A DNA stretch of 64,000 nucleotides. Source: Heterobilharzia americana (taxonomy: Eukaryota; Platyhelminthes; Trematoda; Strigeidida; Schistosomatidae). The position numbers and the translations under genes were made by a program. Location: NCBI GenBank assembly GCA_944470555.2, contig OX104134.1, forward strand, positions 115,686,701 through 115,750,700, given 5' to 3'. The stretch's first letter is position 1. Every line of letters starts with the position of its first letter. Of this stretch, positions 1 to 13,633 are shown piece after piece. The notes beneath the pieces were generated by a model. The model searched no databases. It was not told the DNA's origin and saw nothing but the letters and a program-made list of their open reading frames with translations.

Positions 1-3000
1 TCCAACTACTAGTCATCATTATTTATGACACAATCAACCCAATCACTTAACTTAGGTACCCTTAATTTATGTAAGCATGCAATTAGCTGGATGAATACTG
101 AAACTAGTGTTGACTATGTCTCATAGAAAGTTAATGATAACTTTACGACCAACCATTCTGTTCAGAGAAAGCAATACCAGAAAACTCAAATATTCTATAA
201 GTGAGCGCTAACTTTATCTTCTTACAACCTCTTGTTTATTATCATATTCAAATGAGTATCTATCTGGCCTGATTGACCAGTGTTTTCTTTGCGGGAGAGT
301 TAGTAAGTTGTTCGGTTTATCTCCAGTGACAGAAAAGTTAACATTCATTCGTTTATGTTCAAATTTTTGTGTGAACATTATTGTTGCTTCATTGAGCAGT
401 TGACTTGAGACTGAATATATTCCATAAAGCAGAATGGAACCCCAACTTTCAGGTTTGTGTAATTTACTTAGATGGTTCAGTGTGCCAAGAATCTTGGTTA
501 CAGATGACAGTACATGGTTTGCTTTTTGCAGCGCTTACAGCATTTTGTAAACAGAATGCATATCAACATTCAAGTTCTGCACTATGTTACCAGTAATCAA
601 ATGTTTCGTTAAAGACATTTATTGATGCACTTAAACAAGCTTAACTTAAGTGAGAGGAAGGGGGAACACTAGGAAGTATCATTACTAAAATTCTAGAAGT
701 TCAAATAACCACGCCAAGTGATAAAAAGCCAAGCAGAATTTCTTCGACATGATGAATATTGAGTCACACTATGACAACTGTTCTCGCTTCAAAGTTACTT
801 GCATCCAGGTCAAGAGGGAAGGAGCTGTGACACTAGAACCGAAATTTATCTCAAGCTGATAGAACCATGATCACAACCTACCAAGGTGAAAACAACTGGA
901 AAACTGGAATAATCAAATGCGGAATCAGAAGTGTGCTTGATGAAGTATGAATTGACTGATATTTAGAGAATACAAGTAAACCAAATATTACCTTTTTTCA
1001 AAAAATCACAATAGCACAGATACCTTCCATATCTGACCTTTAGATCAGCTGTTAAACATGTTGATGATTACGACTTGACATATAATATAGGCGTAAAACT
1101 CGGGTAATGTGGTAGAAATTTAATTCCATAGTAGATTTCTTTATTTGATTTATAACACATAGTGATCTAGTATTATTTACTTGGTGATGTTTCAAGCGTA
1201 AACTATTGCTCATAATCATATAAGATTCAAGCAGAAAGTGGACACTCAAGAATAGAGTCAATTCAACCGACTCAGGAAATAAGTCGTAAACATCTGGTTG
1301 AATCTAAAGAACTTTACACAGTTGACATATTTCTTTAGTCGGCAGTTCCATGAAGTATTACGTTACTGAATGGATCCTTCCAAACATCCTAGAGAACCAA
1401 GAACACTTTTGTTATATCTCTATTTTGGCTGTTCGGGCGATGTTCAGATAGTAACCTCCGTTTAGGTTTCCTATTGCCTCCTGTGACCAAGGGATTGAAG
1501 TAAATGTCCAACCACAAGTCCTAACTAATATTTTCCGCTGATTTGCTACATCCGAGTTGATTGAAGAGTCACTGAAGAAAGTAACACCAGCTGACTCAGT
1601 GAGAAGACCAATTTGGATGTCTAGCCTACACAATACACAATTACTTGTATTTAGCAGAAGATATGAGAGGTGTACAAGGTCTTAAGGCGTAGACAACCTA
1701 ATCAGAATGTCAAAGGATAAGAACAAAGCCAGACGCATGAAAGATGTTAATAATTGGTTGAGACTCTCCATCTTTCTGTCTACGAACATAACAACTTTCT
1801 AGGGAAGAACGGAATTTGAAACAAAATCACGAATCTAATATTATCTGTGCAATATCGAACAAAGTATTCACTCTGTCTACGCCTACACGAACATGGACTA
1901 CTAGTTAGGTGCCACAATGTAACCTCGATAATAGCGATGCATGTGGACAAAAATGAAAATGAATGAAACTGGTAAACTATGAGAAACGTAGAAAGAGGGA
2001 CAAAGAATTTTAGAAAAACTGGGGTTAGTCTCTGAAGCCAGTCAGGAACCAGTGGGCACTTCTATATTGACACAGCTTGTCAACCAATGAAAAAGAGACA
2101 AGATGTAGTGCAAAATCCAGAAGTTTGGACAATAGAGCGGTTAATCGAATTGCATGTAGTGACTGAAATAGACAGCCTATCTTAGATTATCATGACATGC
2201 TTCAAAGCCACATAAAAGAGAAATGTTTATGACCCACTTCTTTGTGTAGTTTGTGCTGTTCGCAATGAAAACGAAAAATTCACACCAGAGCCATTCTACT
2301 GGAAGACTGAAACAGAAACGAGCACTGATTATTCTATGAAACCATCAGTAATCTGAATTCACATGAAAGTGGGAATTATTGGAAGTCAGATGCAGTGACT
2401 GAAAGACTACCCAGCATAAACTTGCTTACTGATGGACGTTTTCTGAGACAGGCAGCTAACATTAGGACTTATGTCCGTGTAAGTACCTTATCTGTGACAC
2501 AGTAGTGAAACCATTCTGTAATATTTATCAATTTCCACTCATTTATAGAGACATTTGGATATTATTAGGAATTGCGTATTTTCAACTGAAATAAATGCTA
2601 TGCAGATACACCTAAACGTGGGTCTAAACTGTTCAGTATGAGGAACTTGAGGTAATCTACTTAGTTATTCAGTGGGAATGATGATTAAAGTTACTGTTAT
2701 CGCTGCAATTAATTCACACTTTTAGGTGGCACCAAGCTCATTCTGTTCTGATTAAGACTGATGCATTACTTCGACAATTCTTCATGTTATCTTCAACAAT
2801 TTACTTCCTCGACTGTGTTTGCATATATTCTTTGAGTGAACCGTTTAAAATCGAATTAAACGACTTATCACTGAATGGAAAGGTTACTCCATTGCTTCCT
2901 AGTAACGTTATGGTGTATACATAAATGTTTGATGAAAAGTTTCGATCCTTCATTTCCATGAACAAATGGTAAAATGTTGTCAATTATATCAATGTGAACA

Positions 3001-5780
3001 GGATGTGAATATCTCCATGTTGAATTTGGCTGCAAGTATTCCAATTAGGTTGACGCTGGGGACGGGTACAATGTAAACGTAGGAGGAGCATGTAGAACGT
3101 GAAATTCAATGATCAAAGAAATCTACCATTACCTCATGTTACAATTTAATCATTTCAGTACCATCAAATGGTATTATATGTGAAGTACGAATAAAAGATA
3201 TTAGCATTTGCAAGAAATATAGGTATAATATAATCAAATCATACTAGGAATAGAAGATTCCGAGTGATCATATTCTGTGAATAAAGAACAAGGCTGAATC
3301 TAACTTGAGTGCTAACCAACAACTCAAAAGATATCAGGATAATAGCGACCACAACTATCCCCGAATAAAACAACTAGCCTATTTCAGAGGGATAGAAGAA
3401 ATAAGGCTGGAAACCAATGAAGGATAAGAGCACAAATAAAAGGAACGAGATAATGATGATTTTGGTAGGAAATGAAAGAAATATGAACATATTTGTGAGT
3501 AATTTCTGGCACAGTGCTATGCCAGTAGCGAACACAGTGGTAACCAGAGTACAAGAAATGATAATGATCACTGATTAAGGTTCACACATTCTTCTATGCG
3601 AAGTAAGATTACAAGAAAACTAGTCAGTAGATTGTCTTTGTCGGTCAGCGTCACTGATAACTAGAAATGATTTAATGAGATAAGATAATCATTGAATTAT
3701 ATAACTTATTACTCCAATGAAGATAATGAGCTCTTACCGACTTTGTTGGTTTTTGAGGTCAGAAATTCTTCTGATGTTGTGCAAAACAAATTGTAACAAT
3801 TTTATGTCTGTGTGAAATCGGATGTTTTTTTATTTTACAAAGTCTACCACTTTGAAGAACAATCATGCACATTTTATCTGAATGATGTTCAACAATGTGT
3901 CACTGTTCACTTGTGACTGTGATGAATATCTTGCACGTTTCACAAGATCTTTGACATTCTACATCAGGTTGAGTGAACTGAACAAGCTTTGGTATTGCAT
4001 CGTTTGATGTTGGACCGAACGAGTACGAAGTCGAAACCCATGTGGTTGTAGATGTACAGGCATGTTGTGTATTGCAGAAAGTTGGGAAAAAGGTGTGATA
4101 AAATGACTGCAGAAGTAATTATTCACAAAGTAAGTGTTGCATTCAGGTGATCTGGATTAAATGTGCATAGATTTATATCTTTCTTTGACTGAAAATGCGG
4201 TTGTAACATGAGAGTTGCCTATTGTTAATTGAATGAGAGTGAAACTTGGCTGAATATATGTGTTTGGGATGAGGATTTAAATTGTTGAATCGGTATTTCA
4301 TGGCTGTGACAACAGTAGTGTAATGAGCGTTGACGATCAGAATGGATATGAGAATTAAGTGTTGAGAGGTCGGCAAATGCCGTAAGGAATTACTAACAGT
4401 GGTTAAAGATTCTGCCCAGAGAAACGCAAGAGATAATATCAGCGTGTTAAGAGGAAATCAAGATGGAAGCAGAAGAGGAAATGAAGCACATTATGCAAAT
4501 GACTGTATTAGTGCAAGGTGTACAATATTCGATGACTACCGTACAAGATGTCAGTAGTGAAAATTCCTTCCTTTGTCTCCGTCTTGTTGTTTTATACAGT
4601 ATTAGTATTCAGTTGATGCAAGCACGAGGTTTTTCAAAATGAACTTGCTGATTCTGTAAAATCAGTGAGGTCAGAAAACTGAAGGATGACTGCAAATAAA
4701 TTAGACGGAACTCGAATGAATAAATGTTTTATTCATCATTAGTATTCGTTGACGGAATGTTAACAGGAGTGTTGCAACAAATTTGAAAGCTTAGTGAAGC
4801 ATAGGTTGTTAATGAATATGTTTTAAAATCGAACACCTGGTTAGCTGACATTGACGAAGTGGATATTTTATTGAAAATCAGAAGTTGTTGACTGTGGTTC
4901 AACGTCTTACAAATGTATCCACAAAGTTGATTTGAGGCACCAACACAAAAGGCATGGGACACTTGGAGTTCGCAAGTAGTTTGTATGCGTGAGTGTACAA
5001 GGGGAAGACTTTTATAAAGTAAAATTTTACTTTATCTTCCCCTGACACTATGAATCCTTTAACTCAGTTGATTTAGTGATATACTGTTGATACAGAGGCT
5101 GTCAGTTTGAACTCTGATGTGAATCAGGTTTTCATTGCAAGCTGAGTCAACATGCTATATCATGCTGAGTATTCCAAATTGTACCAAAATTATTTTCAAT
5201 AGGCCAACTATCATAATAGTAAAATTATTTTTAACAACATTATCATCAAGCTGAAACTTTAAGCATGAAGGGAAGAATAAATGGTTTTGTGAATCTGTGA
5301 CTTATAATAAGCTGATATTCGGATTCCATACTGTCACATTAGTCTAGCGAACTTACCACATTTGGGATGCTTTTATTATTTATCCTTCATTGGAACTGCA
5401 TCACATTTTTAATCCATCTGTATATGAGTTGACCTTAGTTTTCAGTAATCATCTGAGCACGATACATTGTGAAAATCGACAGTTCCACACCTCTGCCCTT
5501 CTGAGTGATAAGCATATGAGTCATATACAAGTTACAGTCGAAAACCAGATGACATCCACAGAACAAACCATAAATCAATAGTGAAGCAGTGGAGAACGAG
5601 TAATTCTACCCATGATTCTCTGCTCAATGGATTTACCAACTGAGTTTCATCTTACTCACAACATGTTGTATTTGGAATGCTAAAACAAGGATGTGTGCCA
5701 AACAAACACTCATCAGAATCAAAATATGCAATACACCAATCATCAACCACTGAAAATATCTCACAATGTGTTGGTTAGAG
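1..5780. other. upstream non-coding flank
   Basis: No gene could be supported in this AT-rich stretch. The open frames are 60-77 codons, no better than chance, and none has paired splice signals or a start with a signal peptide. The only structured item is a 22-bp perfect palindrome at 5014-5035 inside a longer inverted repeat (5001-5042). Upstream regulatory DNA of the gene starting at 5815 is expected to lie at the right end. Confidence 0.5.
5001..5042. repeat. inverted repeat / hairpin-forming palindrome
   Basis: The arm at 5025-5042 (TTTTACTTTATCTTCCCC) is the reverse complement of the left arm 5001-5024, apart from about 6 extra bases in the left arm. The centre (AAAATTTT) leaves no loop, and 5014-5035 is a perfect 22-bp palindrome. 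It lies about 770 bp upstream of the TATA box of the micro-exon gene. It may be a small foldback relic or chance in AT-rich DNA; the GC-rich outer arms argue mildly against chance. Confidence 0.55.
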
Positions 5781-5787
5781 TATAAAT
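5781..5787 (+). promoter_or_regulatory. TATA box of micro-exon gene A
   Basis: TATAAAT at 5781-5787 lies 34 bp before the first of two adjacent ATG codons (5815, 5818) that open a signal-peptide exon. Transcription would start near 5810, giving a 5' leader of only a few bases. Spacing and position fit a core promoter, but no start-site data are available. Confidence 0.5.
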
Positions 5788-5814
5788 ATGCAAGCTGATA
5801 GTGTCAGGTATACA

Positions 5815-8800
5815 ATGATGACTTATTCTCTGTCATTTACTTCGACCATTGTCATCTTTATCGTGCACGCCTTCTCACAAGCAGGTAGATTACAGCTTTC
5901 CCTTTACTGTACTATTCAATGTTGATTGTATTGCATGAATTGTTGTTTTGGCATGTACTCTCTACACGTCTGTGTAAAATACAAATGTCAATCATGCACA
6001 GGTGAGACGAACATCATTTAGCCACCTTGCTACATGATGGTTGGTCGACCCACATGATCAAGAGGATAATGGAGAGGGTTGAGTGTCAAAAATATTGATT
6101 AACAAGCCATGGTATAACATTGGGATGCGACGGGTGTTCGCTTTGCATGTCAACTAGATAGTAGCATGTCTATTGATATCACACACTAAAGTGAAATGCG
6201 TCAACGATAGTCGCCTCTCACATTCCAATTGTCCTGTAGAAGCTCTTTGCACAGCAATCTTTACATAACTCATAGCATTAGATACTGACAGTTTGTGAAA
6301 TGTAAAAATATTACGATCCTGTACAATTTATTGATTCAAGAATAATGTGAATGTGCATTTTTTTTAATTTATCGCTTTCAGAACTGCAAAAAGTCGTATC
6401 GGGAATAAATGGTAGTGCCAGTGGTGAGATGAAAGCTTTTTTGACAATATTTTCAACTCCTTTGACTCGATAATGCAATATTTACAATTTCTAGTTGCTC
6501 TTTTTGAACGGTGAAATCTATTTTTTCTGGTAATAGTGTATAAATTATTTTTGAGCTGTATAGTTTATGTTATCAAGTGTCTGCTTTCGAATAGAAGGAC
6601 GATCAAAGCCGGTGTAAAGCGTTTCCTGACACATCATGCACTGTACTGGCTGTATTTATCATCCACTTCAACACTATTGACCTCCAGCATTGGGAATGTT
6701 TTCACCCATTTGTCATTCCCTGCAAACCACGTCCACTAGTCACTTTGATTTTTATTTGTTTATATACAGCAAATGTAATCAGGAATTCCTTTCGTCAAGA
6801 TGTTTTTTAGAGTAGCTGCATTCGCAAGAGACTGGTTAAAGTAACCACAGACTGAGTAATCAATATTTTCTGCAAAACATCCACTTGGCTGACTCATTAC
6901 AGAATACGCAAGGCACGAATTATTGTATTTTACACAGTCCATGTATGTATTTGTTCATCTCAAACACCATATGGTGTGATCGCTAAAATTTATTTTTCAG
7001 TCTCCCCATTGCAAAATGTGGACAATTTGAGAGGTCAAATGAAGGAGTTTTTAGACCTGTCAAAAGAATCACTTGGTAAGATGTAGATTGTTGACCAATG
7101 ATTGAAAATTTGTGCTAGCCTCCTCATCCTTACTGTAGTAACTTGTAGACTTTGTCAGTAATTTCTAACACCTACGCTAATAATGCAAATGAACGATCTT
7201 CTTACTTCTTTAAAGATATGCATAAGTCATTATTCAGTGGCACGTCTGTTCAGAATAGAAAATTGGAATCTGTCCGCAGTAAGCGAATATTCATGGCCTT
7301 TACAAATCAATACGAATCAGTTAGTTACTTACTGCATATTGATCCAGTTGAATAGTCATGATTTCTGCACTTGATGATGTTTCTTAACTTCTTGAATACA
7401 CTTTTTTATCACTTTTAGTCATATATCACAGACAAGAAACCACTGTCATACTGTGTACAGCAACTCACTGCTTTCAGAATACTTCTAGACCACATTTAAT
7501 GGTTATACTTTGTACTCAAGCTAAAGTTGAGTAACAGTCCTTCTGACTTAGCAAATAATGCATACTCTACCTTATTAGTGAGGGGAACAGATGAAGTGGC
7601 CAGATTCGGCAACCTCATCATATATTGCTTTTGTAACTCGATCTCCATTCTGCAAAACTTTCTTCACCTTCTGAAGTATACATTTCATCTGCTTGGATGT
7701 GATAAGCAATAGGCGTATAAGTAAACTGAATTGTCTTACCTAGTGTATTCTTGATAATGTAAATTGAAAAACCTCGATGAGATTATAATCAAGATCCATT
7801 TATATTTTCAGTTGGATTAAATAGGAAAAATCACGTTCAACTGCAAAACAGTAGATGAATGTAAGTTAGGATTTGTATCCTAATTGAGAATTCACAATTT
7901 CAGACCTTCAGTGTCAAAAGGAAAATTATATGCAGCACTACACTTCTAAAATGTATCAAGGTTAGTCAATTTGTAGTCAATACTTCTTGTCAATTGCATG
8001 CGTAATGCATAATTCCTCCTGGTATTTCCTACGAAATCTTTTTCTAATGTTTCGGATACACTGGGAATACTGATGACTTTTCTAGTTCTCCGCATACAAA
8101 TCTCAACTGATATGTTGACGTGTCTGTAATGATTCTCAAGTCAACGTTGAAGATATTAAATTCTTTCTTCAGAAGTCAAAAAATGCGTATCTGTTAACAT
8201 TTTTTATCAACATATGAAGAATAGCCTTAGTAGTACATGGTGATTTCTTTGTATTTTGTTGACTTTTAGTGAATTAATCACCAACATTAGGAGGTTGAAA
8301 TGAATATTGTGTTTGTAAATTCAGAGTTTGGTCTTGGTTATCTGTACGATAAAAGATGGATGTTTGAATTGTAGACTGAATTGTATTTGCTTAATATCAC
8401 ATCAGTTAACCTGAAGCAGTGGTATTGTCGACATACATAATGTGCTAGCTGATGCTGAAATCAGTGACTGGACAATGGAGTAGAGAGGGAAGAGGGACAT
8501 AATAAGGAATGTCTGAGCTTAGAAATAAAGGAAATGAATGCCAACTATTGGGGTTGATGAGGAGATGTTTAAATTCTTGTGATTTACGTTAATTTTTTTT
8601 CTTGAGGTGAATGTGTATTTTGGTTTTTACAATATCTAGTCACATATTCTAAACACGTTGTGCGGTTGATAACTACATTTATACGGAGGGCGTTTTCACT
8701 TGATTTGTTTTAGATATTGTGAACACAGTCGAACCAATAATAAAGAAATTCGGTATGAGTCCCTATTATACATACATATATACATGCGTCAAAATTAAAG

Positions 8801-11800
8801 GTTGTCTTTCAGATCAAGTAATCCTCTGTATAACACTTGTTTCATTTTCACATTACGTGTTGTCTAAGTGTTCTTCATACATTTGGATTGACACAGTCTC
8901 TAGTAGCAAGGATAGTTGGCTGGATTAATCTATTGGGTGAATTAAACTTGCTATTTTCGATGTTTGGATTTCTCATCAACTGGAAAGCAACCTTATTTGT
9001 TTGTTATTCGTTGAGAAGTGTAATGTACTAACTGAAAATAATAACTCTGTGTGTGTTAATGCTTGCATTGAGCCCCTGGAATGCTTTCACTGCAACCAAA
9101 TTGCCATGCATCAATGAAGTAAGTTAGTACGATGAATGCATGATGTGTCGTTCTTTGAGGCACTCACATTCCCACCGGATGTCACCAAGACTTCTTTTCA
9201 TACTCTCCATTTTTTCCTTCCATCACATAGGAATTCTCTCTCTTTCACTCGCTGTCTATCTATCTGGCAATGTCCAACTCTGAACTAGCAAGCTTGCTCT
9301 GCAATCCTACACGTGAGCTGTACCATAAGGTTTCACTAAGTCAATAAGCGTCATGTCTGTGAACGGTCTTTTGCTTCAATCTTCTACCAATGTTATCTAC
9401 TCACAGAACTAGTGAGGTCAGCTCCCCTAAGTCTTAGTTCGATTGCATCACACATTGTCAAGCATCTATTTCTAACCTTTAATCAGGTTTTTTCTTTAGT
9501 TCATAGCCATAAACTACGCAATGTGAAATAAATTAGGTTATACAAATTTAGATTACGTCTTGTTTTCACTTACACTGACAGTTGACTAACTTCAGTATAC
9601 TGCCGTCACGTACTTCTGGCTTAATAGACCTTAAATTTAGTTATCACCCTCAACCCTACAATATGAGATTCTATCCAACCCATAGAGCAGAAAGGTAAAA
9701 TCATCATCATCATAAACGTGCCATGCATTCGTCATGACAGTACCATGAGAATCATTCATATAGCTTATAGAACATCTCATTAACCTACAAGTGCAGTTTG
9801 AATGTTCTTTTTCACTTAACGTTATCAAGCCCTTAGTTTAGAGAAAACAACTCATCTTTTCATTCTATTCTCATGAAATGACTCTAATCGAATACAAATA
9901 ATGAGGTCACTCACCGTATATGAGTTAACCAAAATGATATCCTCCTCTACCTTATTTCCCAAAACTACTTTGAAGACCTCTAGTTTGTCTAAGTTTCCAA
10001 ATTTAATCCATTACCAGACAGGATATGCTAGACTGCCTATTTCAAGTCGTGAAAATAACGCCTCCAAGTTCGACAACTTTTAATGCTTCAAAGTTATAAC
10101 GAATCTTATTAAATATTAACTGGAGGTCTTTGAACCTTGATCTGCATGCTATAGGCCCTTTCAACTGACATTTTGAAGGCAGTTGAAGCCATTTAAGAAG
10201 TTTTTCCAGTATAAACAGTCAGTCATACACTTCGAGTCACAAAATCATTGCTTTTGTTGATGGAACTGAATTCACAAGTCATCTTCATCAGTGGTTTCTA
10301 GTGCTACCTTTGAGTGAATTTATGATGAGTTTATTTCTTGCGAACTGAAGTGATGACATCTTCCAGTTCATGATTATCCATATTCCTATCTAGTTTATCA
10401 CGAAACCTGAGTTCTATGACATAAGCTGTGCTATCATATGACAATTCATTCAGAAGAAAAACGGCGGGGTAACAGCTATCCTCAGTACATGCGAATTTCG
10501 ATGCAGTCTCACTCACTAAACAGACTACCGAATAATGATGGATGTAGGTTTATAGCAAAAATTGCAAAAGTTGAAAATAGGTGTACAGCCACATTCATAG
10601 CTGGATAGCATCAAGCAATTATATACCGCATAGAAGTATCAGAAGCAGGTGAGACGCTGCATTTCTCCAGCGTTCCAGTCAGTTGCAAAGATTTTGGTTG
10701 CATACCATATCAATCAGTGGTAAGTAGAAATAGAATAGAAGCTGTTCTAGACTGAAGCTCGTTTTAGAGGTGACAAAAAAGAATATGGAAAACTCTAGAC
10801 ACAATGAAACTCCTTTAAAACATGGGAAGTACACTAACTAATTGGAAACTGTGTGTTAATTTAACTACTTCAATTCAAAGTTAACCAGTCACACGCTTTT
10901 AATGCGAGGAACACAACATGATCGTTGGCTTCCGCAGAATGCAAAAAGAACCGGCTCCCTTTTCTTCAAACTGCATATATTCAAAGGATAATTACCACAT
11001 GTCTTTGTTGTTAGGTGAGTGTAGGCGTAGCATTGAAATGACAAGTGAATTCATAGTTTATTTGATTATCCACCTGTATTTCACTTTATTTTTGATCATT
11101 TTCCTTCAGATGTGATGTACAGAGATAAGTTATTGTCTAGATACAAAGAACTGTACAACAACAGTAAGTTCACTGTTACACCTTGTTGAAACGAGTTATT
11201 CATTGATCTATCTCTTCTGATTGACTTCTGTGCACACTTGAAGTTGACTGATCATTTTGAAGGTATTCAACAAACGTGACTGGATTAGTAACTGTCATGA
11301 AGAGATTGACAAGGGGCTTATTCTTTGCATTGAATTCCGCATCTGTTCCAACTACTGATAGTGATAAGCATATTCTTAACAATTAACTTAAAGCCTATTG
11401 ACTGACAAATACACATTTGATCAGTTACAAGAAATCTCTATTTATACTAGCACAAATCTTTTAGTAAATCGTTGATCATATTTCTCACTTTTCTGATTGT
11501 CTGACTGCTAAGGAGAAAGAGTATCCAATATGGTTTCGATTGGTCATTTAAGTCTCAGAATAGAAAAGGCCATGTGTCTGAGCTAGTCATTTCATAACAG
11601 GTCTACCTGCTTGTTGAGTCCTCTCTTGAATGCATCACGTGATGATGTGGAACCTGTTTCATCCGGAAGTTGGTATCAAACGTTTATTACTCGAGGGAAA
11701 AAAGCGCTCAGTATGCTTCTTTATATTTTTATTCAATGAGAAGAATACGAGAAGATAGATCACATCTCAAGGCGCTTGTCAGATTTCTTTGAGACTCAAC

Positions 11801-13267
11801 AGATAGAAAGTTTGCAACTCTTTAGGCCCTAGAAGGGATCATATCCATTGCCATCCCCTGAAGTATTTAAAGAAGAGCTTAATTATAATCAAGGCAAGGC
11901 TATGCATGATGCTTGAACACAGTTGTCCACTTTTGATCGAACAAAGAATGTGTATAAAGTGAAGAACATGTAACCAGTGGTCCAAATAAAGTTTCTTAAT
12001 AAGCTGGCTGTTTTGCTGTTGTGTAAGTATGAACCAGTCAGTTTTGAATAAATTAGTGGGCAGTTTTCACCACTCGTTTCAATGAAGTTAAAATACATTC
12101 CATAGAAAAAAGCGATCTCATAGAAAAATGGGTCTTTTAATATTTCACTATCATACCAATGCCTCTAAGTTTCTTCAAATTGATACCTCACGTAGTAAGT
12201 GAAGTACGATTACCTGGTAGGTTTATGTAAGATTAAATGCATTGTTCGCCATAAACTTAGTTTCACTACTCTTCGTTTTATTTTGATTGAACAGGCAAGA
12301 CGTTAGGTCCACAAAGCGAGGAATGTGACGAATTTAAACCTTACGTAGACAGTAAAGGTATGTAGAAACGAGTAATTAATTTTCCATGTAGATTAGACCA
12401 CTGTTTTTTGATGATGTATGTAGCAGACCGGACAACAATCATTATTCAGTCGGATACATTTTGGGAGAATACTTTATAAAAAGTGTTCCACTGAGTAGTT
12501 CAGACACGGTAAATTAAAACGTTGAATCCTAAAATGGCTGCGTTCATTGATCACCACACACAAGAATCTCATTAGGTGTTGTTAGTTTTGTCATCGTATG
12601 TTACTTATATTTTACTCCTAAAGTACTCAGCTGTTAAATTTCCTTTGATTGAAAGTAGCGTTTTGGCTCATGAAACTAAACAGTACTAACACCTGAGGAA
12701 CAGCAATGTAACTGACATGATTGTTTTGTACCAAGTTCACCAATTATGTTAAAGTAGCGTATCACTTAGACTCACAAATAGTCCACATAGATATTTATCA
12801 ATGGACAATTTCAATAAATTTAACTGCCTTATTCTCATACTTTGATGACGAAGTACATTTTGAAGTTTTGGTGAACTCTATCTTGTTCAGATATTAGGTT
12901 ATTGGTCGATGAAATAAACGCTGATGCACTCATTAAAACAGAATATAATAAACATATACGTAAGTTAAGTATAAATAAAATGTTTCAATTTTAAACTACT
13001 GAGGAAAACGAAGCGAAAGGTTTTCATTACGACGGATGAAAAAAGAGCAAGATATTCAATAGATCTATCCCTCAGTTAATAGCATCCCCTCCGATGTACG
13101 GTTCTTAGATCACAAATATTCTTGTAGTCAACTTGAAAGTTCCTGAATACAATAGCAAGGCTAGATCTAATTGCATGTCATATTTTTGTTAGCTGGCATT
13201 CTGTGATGCATCTACATAGGATTTATGTTAGTTCTTTTCTGCAGGTGAATTGTTTGAGGAAACTTGA
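5815..13267 (+). CDS. micro-exon gene A: secreted MEG-like protein, about 161 aa
   Basis: Model: join 5815-5884, 6382-6423, 7001-7075, 7216-7278, 7904-7960, 8714-8752, 11110-11163, 12295-12357, 13245-13267. Exon 1 encodes 23 residues, mostly a hydrophobic signal peptide (IVIFIVHAFSQA). Every internal exon is a multiple of three (42, 75, 63, 57, 39, 54, 63 nt), begins with two bases of a split codon and ends with one, and is bounded by AG and GT. In most internal exons this is the only frame that fits the chain. Splicing gives one open frame ending in TGA. The mature part is polar, helix-prone and has two cysteines (CQKENY; EECDEF). This architecture (signal exon, symmetric phase-1 micro-exons, secreted product) is the hallmark of schistosome micro-exon genes (MEGs). 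I cannot assign a MEG number. The exon series is mirrored by the - strand paralogue at 58594-62939, which is the strongest support. Least certain: the last exon, and whether cassette exons lie in the 2.4-kb sixth intron. Confidence 0.72.
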
Positions 13268-13633
13268 CGTTTTAACTTTGGAAAAACAAAACGAGATCAA
13301 CAATCTTTAACAAGTTGTATTAATAGTGAAATTCTTCCTGCCTGTGGAAGTATCTGTAGTCAGAATGGGACTTTTTCAGCTTTCCTTCTTTCCAAACTGA
13401 TATATTTTTCTATCTGATTGTCTTAATTCCAATTAATAATCGGCATAAAATGTATTCAAACGTTAAGTATTTTACATGATTCGAAATTTTAGTTTTGAGT
13501 TCTCTGTATGAAGAAATCATTTCGGATATGCAAGTGAGATTCTGATTGAAACGAAAGTCACCTTAATATTTGCTTATTATTCGACAACATCTAAAACGTT
13601 GTGCCCTGCTTTACTTAACTTTATGCTTTTTAG

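Noticed and set aside
7419..7454. 36-nt open block after CACTTTTAG in gene A intron 4
   Set aside because: Phase would fit, but the donor (GTACAG) is poor and gene B has no counterpart.
8813..8928. Open + strand frame continuing from the 39-nt exon of gene A
   Set aside because: It would require reading through a good GTATGA donor and intron sequence, and gene B splices at the same point.
9073..9118. 46-nt block ending at a perfect GTAAGT donor
   Set aside because: Its length is not a multiple of three, the acceptor is weak, and no compensating neighbour keeps the frame.
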